Source of the DNA: Myxococcus vastator
GTDB taxonomy: Bacteria; Myxococcota; Myxococcia; Myxococcales; Myxococcaceae
Assembly: GCF_010894475.1 (NCBI RefSeq)
Contig: NZ_JAAIYB010000035.1
Location: 1-33,720 of the forward strand
DNA length: 33,720 nucleotides
Direction: 5' to 3'
Shown here: piece by piece, positions 10,466 to 17,771 of the stretch
How positions within the stretch are numbered: position 1 is the stretch's first letter
How the letters are laid out: each line of letters starts with the position of its first letter
Program-made: the position numbers and the translations under genes
Notes under the pieces: generated by a model
The model's database searches: none
What the model was told of the DNA's origin: nothing
The model's input: only the letters and a program-made list of their open reading frames with translations

Positions 10466-11866
10466 ATGGCGAATTTCGTGAAGACGGGTGGCGACGACAC
10501 CCCGCGGCTGAGCCTGGGCACGGCCGCGGCGCGCCAGCTGGCGACGACGACGAAGACGGTCCCGCAGATGCAGGGCATCACCCCCCGGTGGCTGCTGCGC
10601 ATGCTGCCCTGGGTGGAGGTGACGGGCGGAACGTACCGGGTCAACCGGCGGCTGAGCTACGCGGTGGCGGATGACCGCCTCGTGTTCAGCAACCTCGGCG
10701 CGAAGGTGCAGATCATCCCGCAGGAGCTGCTCAAGCTGCCGCTGCTGCGGGGCCTGAGCGGCGACGACGAGGTGATTGCGGCCCTGGCCAGCCGGTTCAC
10801 CCAGGCGGAGTACAAGGCGGGCGACGTCATCGTGGAGGAAGGCAAGCCCGCCGAGCACGTGTACCTGCTGGCCCACGGCAAGGCGCGCAAGCTCCGCGAA
10901 GGCCCGTATGGCGCGCCCGTCACCCTGGACGTGCTGGCGGACGGCGACCACTTCGGCGACCAGGCCGTGGCGGAGTCGGATGACCTCTGGAGCTACACCG
11001 TCAAGGCCACCACGCCGTGCACGGTGCTGTCCCTGCCGCAGCAGGTGTTCGAAGAGCTGATTGCCCGGTCCGCCACGCTGCGCGCCCAGGTGGAGCGGTA
11101 CCGGGAGCGCCTGAAGAAGCCCCAGGACAAGCTGGGACAGGCCGCCATCCCCCTGGCCGCCGGCCACTCCGGTGAGCCGGACATCCAGGGCGGCTACGTG
11201 GACTACGAGCTCGCGCCCCGCGAGTACGAGCTGAGCGTGGCGCAGACGGTACTCCGGGTCCACACGCGCGTCTCCGACGTGTTCGGCGACCCCATGGACC
11301 AGACGGAGCAGCAGCTGCGGCTGACCATTGAAGCGCTGCGGGAGCGGCAGGAGCACGAGCTCATCAACAACCGGGACTTCGGCCTGCTCCACAACGCCGA
11401 CCTCAAGCAGCGCCTCCACACCCGCAGCGGGCCGCCCACGCCCGATGACCTGGACGAGCTGCTCAGCCGGCGCCGCAAGTCGCGCTTCTTCCTGGCGCAC
11501 CCGCGCACCATCGCGGCGTTCGGCCGGGAGTGCACCCGCCGGGGCGTCTATCCGACGCCCGTCGAGGTCCAGGGCACCCCCTGCATGGCCTGGCGCGGAG
11601 TCCCCCTGCTGCCGTGTGACAAGCTCCCCATCACCGAGCAGCGCACCAGCTCCATCCTCGTGCTGCGCACCGGCCAGGAGGACCAGGGCGTCATCGGCCT
11701 GCGCCGCACCGGCCTGCCGGACGAAGTCGAGCCCGGCCTCTCCGTGCGCCGCATGGACGTCACGGACAAGGCCATCACGAACTACCTGGTCAGCACCTAC
11801 TTCTCCGCGGCGCTGCTCATCCCCGATGCGCTGGGTGTGCTGGAGAACGTGGAGCTCGGCGGCTGA
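10466..11866 (+). CDS. Family 2B encapsulin shell protein, second copy (cyclic-nucleotide-binding-like insert)
   Basis: 466 aa and clearly a paralogue of the preceding gene along its whole length: the same [23 protein letters not shown] start, CRP-like insert at about 100-230, and shell portion ([20 protein letters not shown] ... [22 protein letters not shown]). A good ribosome site (cggaggacgtgaggg) precedes the ATG, and the gap to the first shell gene is 35 bp. Its cassette ([23 protein letters not shown]) keeps FG but has Asp for Glu and Trp where CRP has Arg82. The copies diverge most in the insert and at [12 protein letters not shown] versus [13 protein letters not shown], which hints at distinct roles in one mixed shell rather than simple redundancy. 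Two-shell family 2B operons with terpene cyclases are known from computational surveys. Confidence 0.9.
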   Translation: MANFVKTGGDDTPRLSLGTAAARQLATTTKTVPQMQGITPRWLLRMLPWVEVTGGTYRVNRRLSYAVADDRLVFSNLGAKVQIIPQELLKLPLLRGLSGDDEVIAALASRFTQAEYKAGDVIVEEGKPAEHVYLLAHGKARKLREGPYGAPVTLDVLADGDHFGDQAVAESDDLWSYTVKATTPCTVLSLPQQVFEELIARSATLRAQVERYRERLKKPQDKLGQAAIPLAAGHSGEPDIQGGYVDYELAPREYELSVAQTVLRVHTRVSDVFGDPMDQTEQQLRLTIEALRERQEHELINNRDFGLLHNADLKQRLHTRSGPPTPDDLDELLSRRRKSRFFLAHPRTIAAFGRECTRRGVYPTPVEVQGTPCMAWRGVPLLPCDKLPITEQRTSSILVLRTGQEDQGVIGLRRTGLPDEVEPGLSVRRMDVTDKAITNYLVSTYFSAALLIPDALGVLENVELGG

Positions 11867-11931
11867 TGTTTCAGAAGGTGACACGGCGGGGCCGGGCGCG
11901 AGGCGCAGGCCCCGCTGTGTCACCTGAAACA
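11867..11931 (+). terminator. Long stem-loop closing the geosmin-encapsulin operon
   Basis: Immediately after the stop codon, TGTTTCAG (11867-11874), a two-base bulge and a 17-base arm (11877-11893) pair with 11908-11931, leaving a 14-base loop. The stem is about 24 bp with one G-U pair. There is no T-run, so it may stabilise mRNA or work with Rho rather than as a classic intrinsic terminator. A weaker inverted repeat (CAGTC and GACTG, near 11949-11963) follows. The rest of the stretch to 12090 shows no gene. Confidence 0.7.
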
Positions 11932-12090
11932 TTCGCATGCAGCGCTTCTCAGTCCAACGAGACTGAAGAATTCCATCAGCGAAACATACAAAGACACCGT
12001 CCCTGTTCGGTTTGGCGTGGACGTGACTTGGATGAGCCGTGAAGGCGTGATTGTTTCCGCGCTCCCTTCACCCCTGAAAGGTTCTCATCC

Positions 12091-12513
12091 ATGCGGAACA
12101 TCCTCGCCAAGACGGTCGCCCTCGCCTCCCTCATGCTGCTGGGCCCGGTGGCCTGTGGCAGCAGCACGCCCGAGCAGACGCAGCCGGTCGCCGAGCAGCA
12201 GCAGAGCCTGAAGGCCACGGGCACCGGCTGCAGCGCCGACTCGGAGTGCTCGAGCGGGCTGTGCTGGACGGAGGCCGACTCGTACCCCACCTACAACCCG
12301 TACTGGATTCGCGCGGACAGCTGCACGGAGGAGTGCAGCGGCCCTGGTGACACGTACTGCCGTGAGCTCGCGGAGGAGTACAACGCGCCCTACCCCGAGA
12401 ACGCCCGCTGCATCGGCGCCCGCGGCGTCTACGACAACAACCCGTATGACCACTTCGTCTACCTTTGCGACATGGTGGCCGTTGGCCTGGGCAAGGTCCA
12501 CTGGGTGGAGTAG
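12091..12513 (+). CDS. Small cysteine-rich lipoprotein of unknown function
   Basis: 140 aa. A signal peptide (NILAKTVALASLMLLGPVAC) ends in a lipobox with Cys22, so the mature protein should be lipid-anchored. The mature part has eight further cysteines (TGCSADSECSSGLC, DSCTEECSGPGDTYC, ARCIG, YLCDM), enough for four disulfides. The CSADSECSSGLC block resembles a Cys-rich motif common in myxobacterial exported proteins. A ribosome site (gaaagg) lies nine bases upstream of the ATG. It is separated from the encapsulin operon by the long stem-loop and about 160 bp, so it probably has its own promoter. No function can be assigned. Confidence 0.8.
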   Translation: MRNILAKTVALASLMLLGPVACGSSTPEQTQPVAEQQQSLKATGTGCSADSECSSGLCWTEADSYPTYNPYWIRADSCTEECSGPGDTYCRELAEEYNAPYPENARCIGARGVYDNNPYDHFVYLCDMVAVGLGKVHWVE

Positions 12514-12528
12514 CGCGGCAACCGCTGT

Positions 12529-12563
12529 CAGCCGCCTGGAGGGGTTCGCGCTCCAGGCGGCTG
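12529..12563 (+). terminator. Strong stem-loop after the Cys-rich lipoprotein gene
   Basis: A perfect 13-bp inverted repeat (12529-12541 CAGCCGCCTGGAG, 12551-12563 CTCCAGGCGGCTG) encloses a 9-base loop, 16 bases past the stop codon. It is followed by TTGCC, not a full T-run. This is a typical high-GC terminator shape. Confidence 0.75.
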
Positions 12564-12631
12564 TTGCCTCCGCGTCCGTCAACGAGCGGACCGGGTTGAT
12601 TCACTTCGCGTGACGCAACATTGTCCGCGCC

Positions 12632-13057
12632 ATGAGCACGAAGGACTCCGTTCAGAGCATCCTCGCCGTGGTGGAAATCGGCGCTCCGCTGGCCGTGGGC
12701 ATCATCCAGGGCATCCTGGTGCTGAAGTTCGTCAAGCCGCGGCTCCTGGCGCGGATGGGTGGGCTGGCCAGCGTGGTCCACTCCCGGGCCAACACCCTGC
12801 TGAGCGTGGTCCAGCTGGTGGTACTCCTGGGCGTGGTGGTGGGCTGCAGCGCCGCATACGCGCCGCGGACGCTCGCCTGGCTTCTGGAACGTGACCTCCT
12901 CCCGTTCGAGCCCACGCTGCTCGTGCTGCGCATCGCCGCCGTCATCGCCGCCTACTTGAGCGGAGCCAACCTGGTCCACCTGACCTCGGCCCTGTCCGGC
13001 GAGCCGGCGTCGAACACGCTGGAGCCCATGTCGCTCAACGACCGGCGTCAGCGGTGA
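12632..13057 (+). CDS. Small integral membrane protein, unknown
   Basis: 141 aa with three hydrophobic segments, about residues 11-31, 56-77 and 96-117, joined by short basic loops ([10 protein letters not shown]) and ending in a polar tail. This predicts an inner membrane protein with three helices. No family was recognised. The ribosome site before the ATG is weak. The last 23 bp overlap the convergent TetR gene on the other strand. Codon use is like its neighbours, which supports a real gene. Confidence 0.65.
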   Translation: MSTKDSVQSILAVVEIGAPLAVGIIQGILVLKFVKPRLLARMGGLASVVHSRANTLLSVVQLVVLLGVVVGCSAAYAPRTLAWLLERDLLPFEPTLLVLRIAAVIAAYLSGANLVHLTSALSGEPASNTLEPMSLNDRRQR

Positions 13058-13622
13058 CGCGTTCGATGAGCGCCAGCATCGCGGCGCGGTAGGCCTTGGC
13101 GTCCTCGCCAGTGCTGATGGCCAGCGCGGCGCGGTCGAAGGCGGCGGACAGCAGGCTGGCGAGCGCGGGCACCAAGGGCCCATCTCCCAGCACGGCGGCG
13201 AGCCCTTCCCGCAGCGAGCCCGCGGCGGTGGCCTCATCGAGTGCCATCATCTCCGCATGGCCGAACACCGCCGGCCCCTCCACGAGCAGCAAGCGCGTGC
13301 GGCCGGGGACGGCCATCGCGTCGAGATAGGCCAGGCTTCCAGCGATGAGCGCCTCGCGCGCGTCCAGGGCCGGCGGCGTCGCCTGGTCAATGGCACGGCG
13401 CAGCTCGGCGAATTCCCGCTCGAGCACCGCCCGCAGCAGCGCCTGCTTGTCCTCGAAGTGGTGGTAGAGCGCCCCCCGCGTCACGGCGGCGGCGGCCACC
13501 ACCTCCGGCGTGGACGTCTGCGCGTACCCCTTCTCCACGAACAGCGCCCGGCTCGCGCCCACGAGCGCCTGCCGCGTCGTCGCGCTGCGCTCATCGTTGC
13601 TTCTTCGCGCCTTCGTGTACAT
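13035..13622 (-). CDS. TetR-family transcriptional repressor
   Basis: 195 aa starting at the ATG complementary to 13620-13622 ([20 protein letters not shown]). The N-terminal domain is a TetR helix-turn-helix: [31 protein letters not shown] followed by [12 protein letters not shown]. The C-terminal ligand and dimer part is helical ([21 protein letters not shown]) with no known ligand. The frame is open further upstream, but that extension reads through the divergent gene and is not coding. The start codon directly abuts the palindrome at 13623-13639, which leaves little room for a ribosome site, so the mRNA may be nearly leaderless. The divergent glyoxalase-fold gene is the likely target, together with its own promoter. 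Confidence 0.88.
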   Translation of the reverse strand: MYTKARRSNDERSATTRQALVGASRALFVEKGYAQTSTPEVVAAAAVTRGALYHHFEDKQALLRAVLEREFAELRRAIDQATPPALDAREALIAGSLAYLDAMAVPGRTRLLLVEGPAVFGHAEMMALDEATAAGSLREGLAAVLGDGPLVPALASLLSAAFDRAALAISTGEDAKAYRAAMLALIERVTADAGR

Positions 13623-13639
13623 ACATACAGCCTGTATGT
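13623..13639. promoter_or_regulatory. TetR-type operator palindrome
   Basis: ACATACAG-C-CTGTATGT is a perfect 8-bp inverted repeat around one central base. It touches the TetR start codon and lies 41 bp before the start of the divergent glyoxalase-fold gene. Position and symmetry fit autorepression plus control of the divergent gene. Confidence 0.78.
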
Positions 13640-13679
13640 TACCCCATCGAAAGACAAGCCCGAAGGAGAGAGGGAGCCC

Positions 13680-14108
13680 GTGAAAATCACCAGTTACTAC
13701 CCGGTCATCATGACGAACGACGTCGCGGGGACGGCGGCGTTCTACACGGCGCACTTCGGCTTCAGCCCGCGCTTCACCAGCGACTGGTACGTCCACCTCC
13801 AGTCAGACGATGCCGAGCATGTCGCGCTGGCCATCCTCGACGGACGGCACGAGACGGTGCCGGCGGTGGCCCGGGGCACGGTGGCGGGGACGATTCTCAA
13901 CTTCGAGGTCGAAGACCCGGACGCCGTCTACCGGGACGTGCAGGCGGCCGGCCTGCCCATCCACCTGCCGCTGCGGGACGAGCCCTTCGGCCAGCGGCAC
14001 TTCATCACCGCCGACCCGAACGGGGTGCTCATCGACGTCATCAAGCCCATTGCGCCGAGCGAGGACTTCGCGAAGCAGTACGAGGCCAGCGCGCTCCCCG
14101 TCGGGTGA
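13680..14108 (+). CDS. VOC-superfamily (glyoxalase/bleomycin-resistance fold) protein
   Basis: 142 aa from a GTG at 13680 preceded by gaaggagagaggg. The sequence starts [28 protein letters not shown], a typical VOC first module, and has the second-module marks [21 protein letters not shown] and [16 protein letters not shown]. Such proteins bind a metal or a drug and include dioxygenases, glyoxalases and antibiotic-binding proteins. Here the usual His/Glu metal ligands are only partly evident, so substrate and activity stay open. An in-frame extension upstream to 13257 is antisense to the TetR gene and was not used. Control by the divergent TetR repressor is likely. Confidence 0.86.
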   Translation: MKITSYYPVIMTNDVAGTAAFYTAHFGFSPRFTSDWYVHLQSDDAEHVALAILDGRHETVPAVARGTVAGTILNFEVEDPDAVYRDVQAAGLPIHLPLRDEPFGQRHFITADPNGVLIDVIKPIAPSEDFAKQYEASALPVG

Positions 14109-14112
14109 CGGC

Positions 14113-14360
14113 CGGGGCCGGAAGCCGTTGCGCTCCGCCAGGGTTTGCGCGCGCGCGAAGTGCCAGGCCGGCACGTCGGAGAATCCGATGTAGCGCACCT
14201 TGCCCTCGCGCACGAGGCCGGTCAGCGTCCCCATCACCTCCTCCACGGGCGTCAGTCCGTCCCAGACGTGCAGCCAGTACACGTCCACGGAGTCCGTCTT
14301 GAGGCGTCGCAGAGAGCCTTCGAGCGCGGACAAGACAGCCAAGGAAAGGCTGTGTTTCAC
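14113..14360 (-). pseudogene. Aldo/keto reductase fragment
   Basis: On the minus strand, about 80 residues match the middle of an aldo/keto reductase: ALEGSLRRLKTDSVDVYWLHVWDG, TPVEEVMGTLTGLVREGKVRYIGFSD, and PAWHFARAQTLAERNGFRP. The preceding catalytic Asp/Tyr/Lys part (roughly 100 residues) and the following barrel half (roughly 200 residues) are absent. The similarity stops at the 3' end of the glyoxalase-fold gene; beyond that point the frame is only its antisense. The enzyme cannot be functional, so this is a remnant, probably left by a rearrangement. Confidence 0.82.
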
Positions 14361-14378
14361 GCGGCCCCATCCAATGAC

Positions 14379-14395
14379 TTCTCATGAAATGAGAA
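14379..14395. promoter_or_regulatory. Palindrome near the aldo/keto reductase remnant
   Basis: TTCTCAT-GAA-ATGAGAA has 7-bp arms and a 3-base spacer. It looks like a dimeric regulator site. With the adjacent gene broken it may be a relic, or it may serve the membrane-protein gene that starts 135 bp downstream. No regulator gene of its own was recognised nearby. Confidence 0.4.
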
Positions 14396-14529
14396 CGACG
14401 ATTGTTTCTCGGATTCACCACACCTGAGCATCCCCAAACCACCACATGGAGTATGAGACGCCGGCAAAATCCACCCCTCCGATTCCACTCTGAGCGCGGT
14501 GGCGAATCTCATCGAAAAGACACACGCGA

Positions 14530-15294
14530 TTGTTTATACGTGCACGCACTCATGCTGCAGTCCTGGAGGCTTCGCTGAAGCGCTCGCACACCCGGGTATT
14601 TCCCACGCACGTCCTGTACTGGCTCGCCGCTGGCTTCGCCCTGATTTACCTGGTGGCCGCGGCATTTCTCTCGTTCGGCAAGATTTACCTGCTCCCCCAG
14701 GACTTCATCCAAGGGCTCCTCCGCTACCAGGCCGCGCCCATCGTCCTGCTGGCGGGCATCCCCTGCGGCATCTACTTCATCTTCTGGCGGGCCAGCGACT
14801 TGTTCGCCTGGGTGTCCGCGCCGCCCACGCTGGTGGTGGATGAGGAGCGCCTGCGCGCGGGCGACACGCACATTGCGTGGCGGAACGTGAGCGCCATCAT
14901 CACGGTGCAGAACCACGACCGGCTCATCCTGCGCCATCGCGGGGGCACCTACCGGCTGCGGCTGAACCTGTGGAGTGACGCGGACGAACTGTACGGCCAC
15001 GTGACGGACCACGTCGTCGAGGTGCTGCTGCAGGGCGTGCACCGGCAGGTCGACGCCGGCAAGGCGGTGCAGTTCGGGCCCCTGACGCTCAGCGGCGCCG
15101 GGCTGATGCACAAGAAGCGGCTGATGCGCTGGGATGACATCGAGAGCATCCGCTTCCAGGACGAGTTCGACCAAGGCGTGTCCACGCGCGAGCTGATCAT
15201 CGCCGCCCAGGGCAAGCCGCTCAAGATTGACGAGGCCCGCATCGTCAACGCGCCCGTCCTCCTGGCCTACCTGTCGCAACGGCTGGCCGCCTGA
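14530..15294 (+). CDS. Membrane protein with PH-like soluble region, first of a pair
   Basis: 254 aa from a TTG at 14530. The N-terminus has two membrane helices (WLAAGFALIYLVAAAFLSF and APIVLLAGIPCGIYFIFW). The remainder is a soluble region rich in beta-strands with two copies of an ERLRxGDxxIAWRNVSAI-like pattern (LVVDEERLRAGDTHIAWRNV, then LSGAGLMHKKRLMRWDDIESI), reminiscent of bacterial PH-like domains. The start is uncertain. No ATG or GTG fits, and an in-frame CTG at 14575 has an excellent GGAGG five bases upstream, so that rare start may be the real one. The next gene has a similar layout. No function is known. Confidence 0.68.
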   Translation: MFIRARTHAAVLEASLKRSHTRVFPTHVLYWLAAGFALIYLVAAAFLSFGKIYLLPQDFIQGLLRYQAAPIVLLAGIPCGIYFIFWRASDLFAWVSAPPTLVVDEERLRAGDTHIAWRNVSAIITVQNHDRLILRHRGGTYRLRLNLWSDADELYGHVTDHVVEVLLQGVHRQVDAGKAVQFGPLTLSGAGLMHKKRLMRWDDIESIRFQDEFDQGVSTRELIIAAQGKPLKIDEARIVNAPVLLAYLSQRLAA

Positions 15295-15322
15295 CTCCCC
15301 TTCCCCTCACAGGTTATACGTC

Positions 15323-15823
15323 ATGGAAATCTACAGCTCCGCGCAGAACAAGCAGAAGACGCAGAAGCCGCGCGAGGTCTACTACTCGCGCACGAAGCTC
15401 ATCATCGGCGCGGTCATCTGGACGCTGGCCACGGCCTTCTTTGGCGCGCTCACCTCCCGGCTGACGGACAGCCTGGGCATCATGGCCCTCTGCGGGGCGA
15501 TGACCCTTTGCATGCTCTGGATGCTCTACGGCTGCATCAGGTCGCTGGGGAACCTGGACAAGCCCGTGCTGATTATCGGCCGGGATGGCATCCGCTTCGA
15601 GGACGGCCTGCTGATTGAATGGGCCGACATGACCGAGAATACCTATATCAGCCAGTCCTACATGGGCATTCCCACCATCAAGCTGATTCAAATCAAGACC
15701 ACGCTGGAGAAGCCCAAGGTCAAGAAGATGCGGGTGGCGGCGCTCGACATCGACAGCGACGAGTACCTGGAGCTCTGCGACACCTACAGCCAGCACTCGG
15801 CGCTGGCCCCCGCCAGGGCGTAG
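15323..15823 (+). CDS. STM3941-like membrane protein, second of a pair
   Basis: 166 aa from the ATG at 15323 (MEIYSSAQNKQKTQ). It has two closely spaced membrane helices (LIIGAVIWTLATAFFGALT and GIMALCGAMTLCMLWMLYG), then a soluble part starting KPVLIIGRDGIRFEDGLLIEWADM. The PVLxIxRDGI...WxDI pattern is that of the STM3941 family, small membrane proteins with a PH-like domain. The gene is 28 bp downstream of a protein with the same architecture, and the two probably form an operon. Role unknown; a membrane-linked immunity or stress function would be speculation. It converges on the TetR gene, with a 10-bp gap. Confidence 0.76.
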   Translation: MEIYSSAQNKQKTQKPREVYYSRTKLIIGAVIWTLATAFFGALTSRLTDSLGIMALCGAMTLCMLWMLYGCIRSLGNLDKPVLIIGRDGIRFEDGLLIEWADMTENTYISQSYMGIPTIKLIQIKTTLEKPKVKKMRVAALDIDSDEYLELCDTYSQHSALAPARA

Positions 15824-15833
15824 TGCGGAGCCC

Positions 15834-16373
15834 TCAGTCCGTGAAGCGCTCGACGAGCAACGCCAGGCGCTGACGCAGCACGCGCGTCGTGGGCACGTCG
15901 GCCAGGAGCCCGTCGACGGCCAGCATGAACACCTCGGCGAGCGGCCGCGGCTGCAGGACGGCCTGTGTGTACTTGAGCCAGCGTCGGCGGCGTCTCGCCT
16001 CCACCTCGGGCAACAGCCGCTCGCAGGCGGCGTAGAACTCGGACGCCATGGGCGCCCCCACCACCAGCGCCCATGGCTCCAGGAGGAGGATTTCGTACAC
16101 CTGGAGCAGCTTGTCGCGCGCGGAGCCCGGACCCGCCAGCACCTGCTCCACGCGGGGGTAGCGCGCCTCGAACAGCGCTTCGAAGACGGCCGCGAAGATG
16201 TCCTCCTTGTTCTTGAACTTCAGATACAGGAGCGGCCGCGACAGGTTCGCCCGCTTCGCGATGTCATCCAGGGACGTCTTCGCGTAGCCGAAGCGCAGGA
16301 AGCACTCCAGGGCGGCATCGAGAATCGCCGCCCGGCGCGACGCATCACGCTCCTCGCTCCTGGTGCCCGCCAT
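15834..16373 (-). CDS. TetR-family transcriptional repressor
   Basis: 179 aa from the ATG complementary to 16371-16373 (MAGTRSEERDASRRAAIL). An upstream TTG would add three residues. The helix-turn-helix is clear: ECFLRFGYAKTSLDDIAKRANLSRPLLYLKF, then KNKEDIFAAVFEALF. The C-terminal part (LLLEPWALVVGAPMASEFYAA) is the usual helical effector domain, with unknown ligand. A strong inverted repeat lies just upstream of its start at 16382-16411, between this gene and the divergent metallo-hydrolase gene. It most likely represses itself and that gene. Confidence 0.9.
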   Translation of the reverse strand: MAGTRSEERDASRRAAILDAALECFLRFGYAKTSLDDIAKRANLSRPLLYLKFKNKEDIFAAVFEALFEARYPRVEQVLAGPGSARDKLLQVYEILLLEPWALVVGAPMASEFYAACERLLPEVEARRRRRWLKYTQAVLQPRPLAEVFMLAVDGLLADVPTTRVLRQRLALLVERFTD

Positions 16374-16381
16374 GCGGAACA

Positions 16382-16411
16382 AATTGACAAAAATGACCTA
16401 TTTCGTCAATT
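16382..16411. promoter_or_regulatory. Divergent TetR operator and promoter region
   Basis: AATTGAC (16382-16388) and GTCAATT (16405-16411) form a perfect inverted repeat that extends inward through AAA/TTT after one mismatch. The total span is 30 bp. The left arm includes TTGACA (16384-16389), a perfect -35 hexamer for rightward transcription. A repressor bound here would block promoters of both divergent genes. Confidence 0.72.
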
Positions 16412-16445
16412 CATCACCGCACAACGACGAGCGCGGGTGGACGGC

Positions 16446-17606
16446 ATGACGTGGCGCAGGAGGCTGGCGTATGCGGCACTGGGGACGGCGGCGCTGCTGG
16501 CCCTGCTGCTGACGGTGGTCGCCATCGAGGCCTGGCCGGCGCTGGGGCAGGCCGCGGACGGCGCGCGGCGGGCGCGCATGGAGCGCTCGCCCCAGTGGCG
16601 GGACGGCCACTTCGACAACCCGCAGCCCCTGCGCAATGACGCCTGGGGCTCCATCGCGAGCATGTTCAGCGCCAGCCCCGACGTGAGCCCCGCCCAGGGC
16701 GCGCTGCCGTCGGTGGCGCTGGACGGGAGCGCGTTCAACGCGCCGCCCGCCACCGGCCTTCGCGTCACGTGGTTCGGACACTCGACGTCGCTCGTGGAGT
16801 TGGACGGTCAGCGGATCCTCATCGACCCGGTGTGGAGCGAGCGCGCGTCCCCCTTGAGCTGGATAGGACCGCGCCGCTGGTACGCCCCGCCCCTGGCGCT
16901 GACGGCGCTGCCCGCCGTTGACGCGGTCGCCATCTCCCATGACCACTACGACCACCTGGACCATCAAACGCTGCTGGCGATGAAGGACTGGGACACGTCC
17001 TTCATCGTGCCGCTCGGCGTCGGTGCGCACCTGGTGGGGTGGGGCATCCCCGAGTCGCGCATCATCGAGCTCGACTGGTGGGAGCGCGCCCGCGTGGGGG
17101 CGCTGGAGGTCGTCTGCACCCCCGCCCGCCATGCCTCGGGCCGGACGGGCATCGACAAGGACGCGACGCTGTGGGCGGGCTTCGCGTTCCTGGGCCCCAC
17201 GCACCGCGTGTACTACTCGGGCGACACGGGCCTGTTCCCCGCCATGAAGGACATTGGCGAGCGGCTGGGGCCCTTCGACCTGACGATGATTGAGGTGGGC
17301 CAGTACCACAGCGCGTGGCCCGACTGGCACATCGGCCCCGAGCAGGCCGTCACCGCGCACCAGTGGGTCCGGGGCCGCGTGCTGCTGCCGGTGCACTGGG
17401 GCCTGTTCACCCTCGCGCTCCACGGATGGACGGAGCCCATTGAACGCGTGCTCGCGGCGGGTGAGGCCACGGGGGTCAGTGTCATCGTCCCGAAGCCGGG
17501 CGAGCGCGTCGAGCCCGGCGCGCCGCACTCGCTTGAGCGCTGGTGGCCTTCCCTGCCGTGGAACACGGCGGCGCAGGACCCCATCGTCTCCACCCAGTTG
17601 GACTGA
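16446..17606 (+). CDS. Metallo-beta-lactamase-fold hydrolase, NAPE-PLD-like
   Basis: 386 aa from the ATG at 16446 (a GTG at 16437 is possible). The N-terminus has an uncleaved-looking membrane helix (AALGTAALLALLLTVVAIEAW), so the enzyme is probably anchored facing the periplasm. The metal site HxHxDH appears as HDHYDH at 165-170, with further marks VTWFGHSTSLVELDGQRILIDPVWSERASP, TPARHASGR, YYSGDTGLFP and LLPVHWGLF. This set is characteristic of the N-acyl-phosphatidylethanolamine phospholipase D-like branch, which binds two zinc ions. Substrate specificity in bacteria is rarely known. The gene is divergent from a TetR repressor, with the operator 35 bp upstream of the start. Confidence 0.9.
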   Translation: MTWRRRLAYAALGTAALLALLLTVVAIEAWPALGQAADGARRARMERSPQWRDGHFDNPQPLRNDAWGSIASMFSASPDVSPAQGALPSVALDGSAFNAPPATGLRVTWFGHSTSLVELDGQRILIDPVWSERASPLSWIGPRRWYAPPLALTALPAVDAVAISHDHYDHLDHQTLLAMKDWDTSFIVPLGVGAHLVGWGIPESRIIELDWWERARVGALEVVCTPARHASGRTGIDKDATLWAGFAFLGPTHRVYYSGDTGLFPAMKDIGERLGPFDLTMIEVGQYHSAWPDWHIGPEQAVTAHQWVRGRVLLPVHWGLFTLALHGWTEPIERVLAAGEATGVSVIVPKPGERVEPGAPHSLERWWPSLPWNTAAQDPIVSTQLD

Positions 17607-17771
17607 CGTCCCTGCCGTCTGACTTCAGGAGCTCCTCAGCAAGGGCAACCGGGCGTCCACCCCCTGCCGGGCCGAGCGCCGACCCACCGTGCGCTGACGT
17701 CCGCTTGGTGCCTGCTCCCTGAATCCGAAGAGCGCGCGCAGGTGGCGCTGTGTACGGTTGCGTCAGGCCCC

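Noticed and set aside
9021-11866. Calling the two shell genes Crp/Fnr-type transcription factors
   Set aside because: Only the cyclic-nucleotide-like domain is shared; there is no helix-turn-helix, and the flanking parts match encapsulin shells.
13257-13679. An upstream extension of the glyoxalase-fold protein
   Set aside because: It is antisense to the TetR gene and crosses the operator; the GTG at 13680 has a strong ribosome site and the family start.
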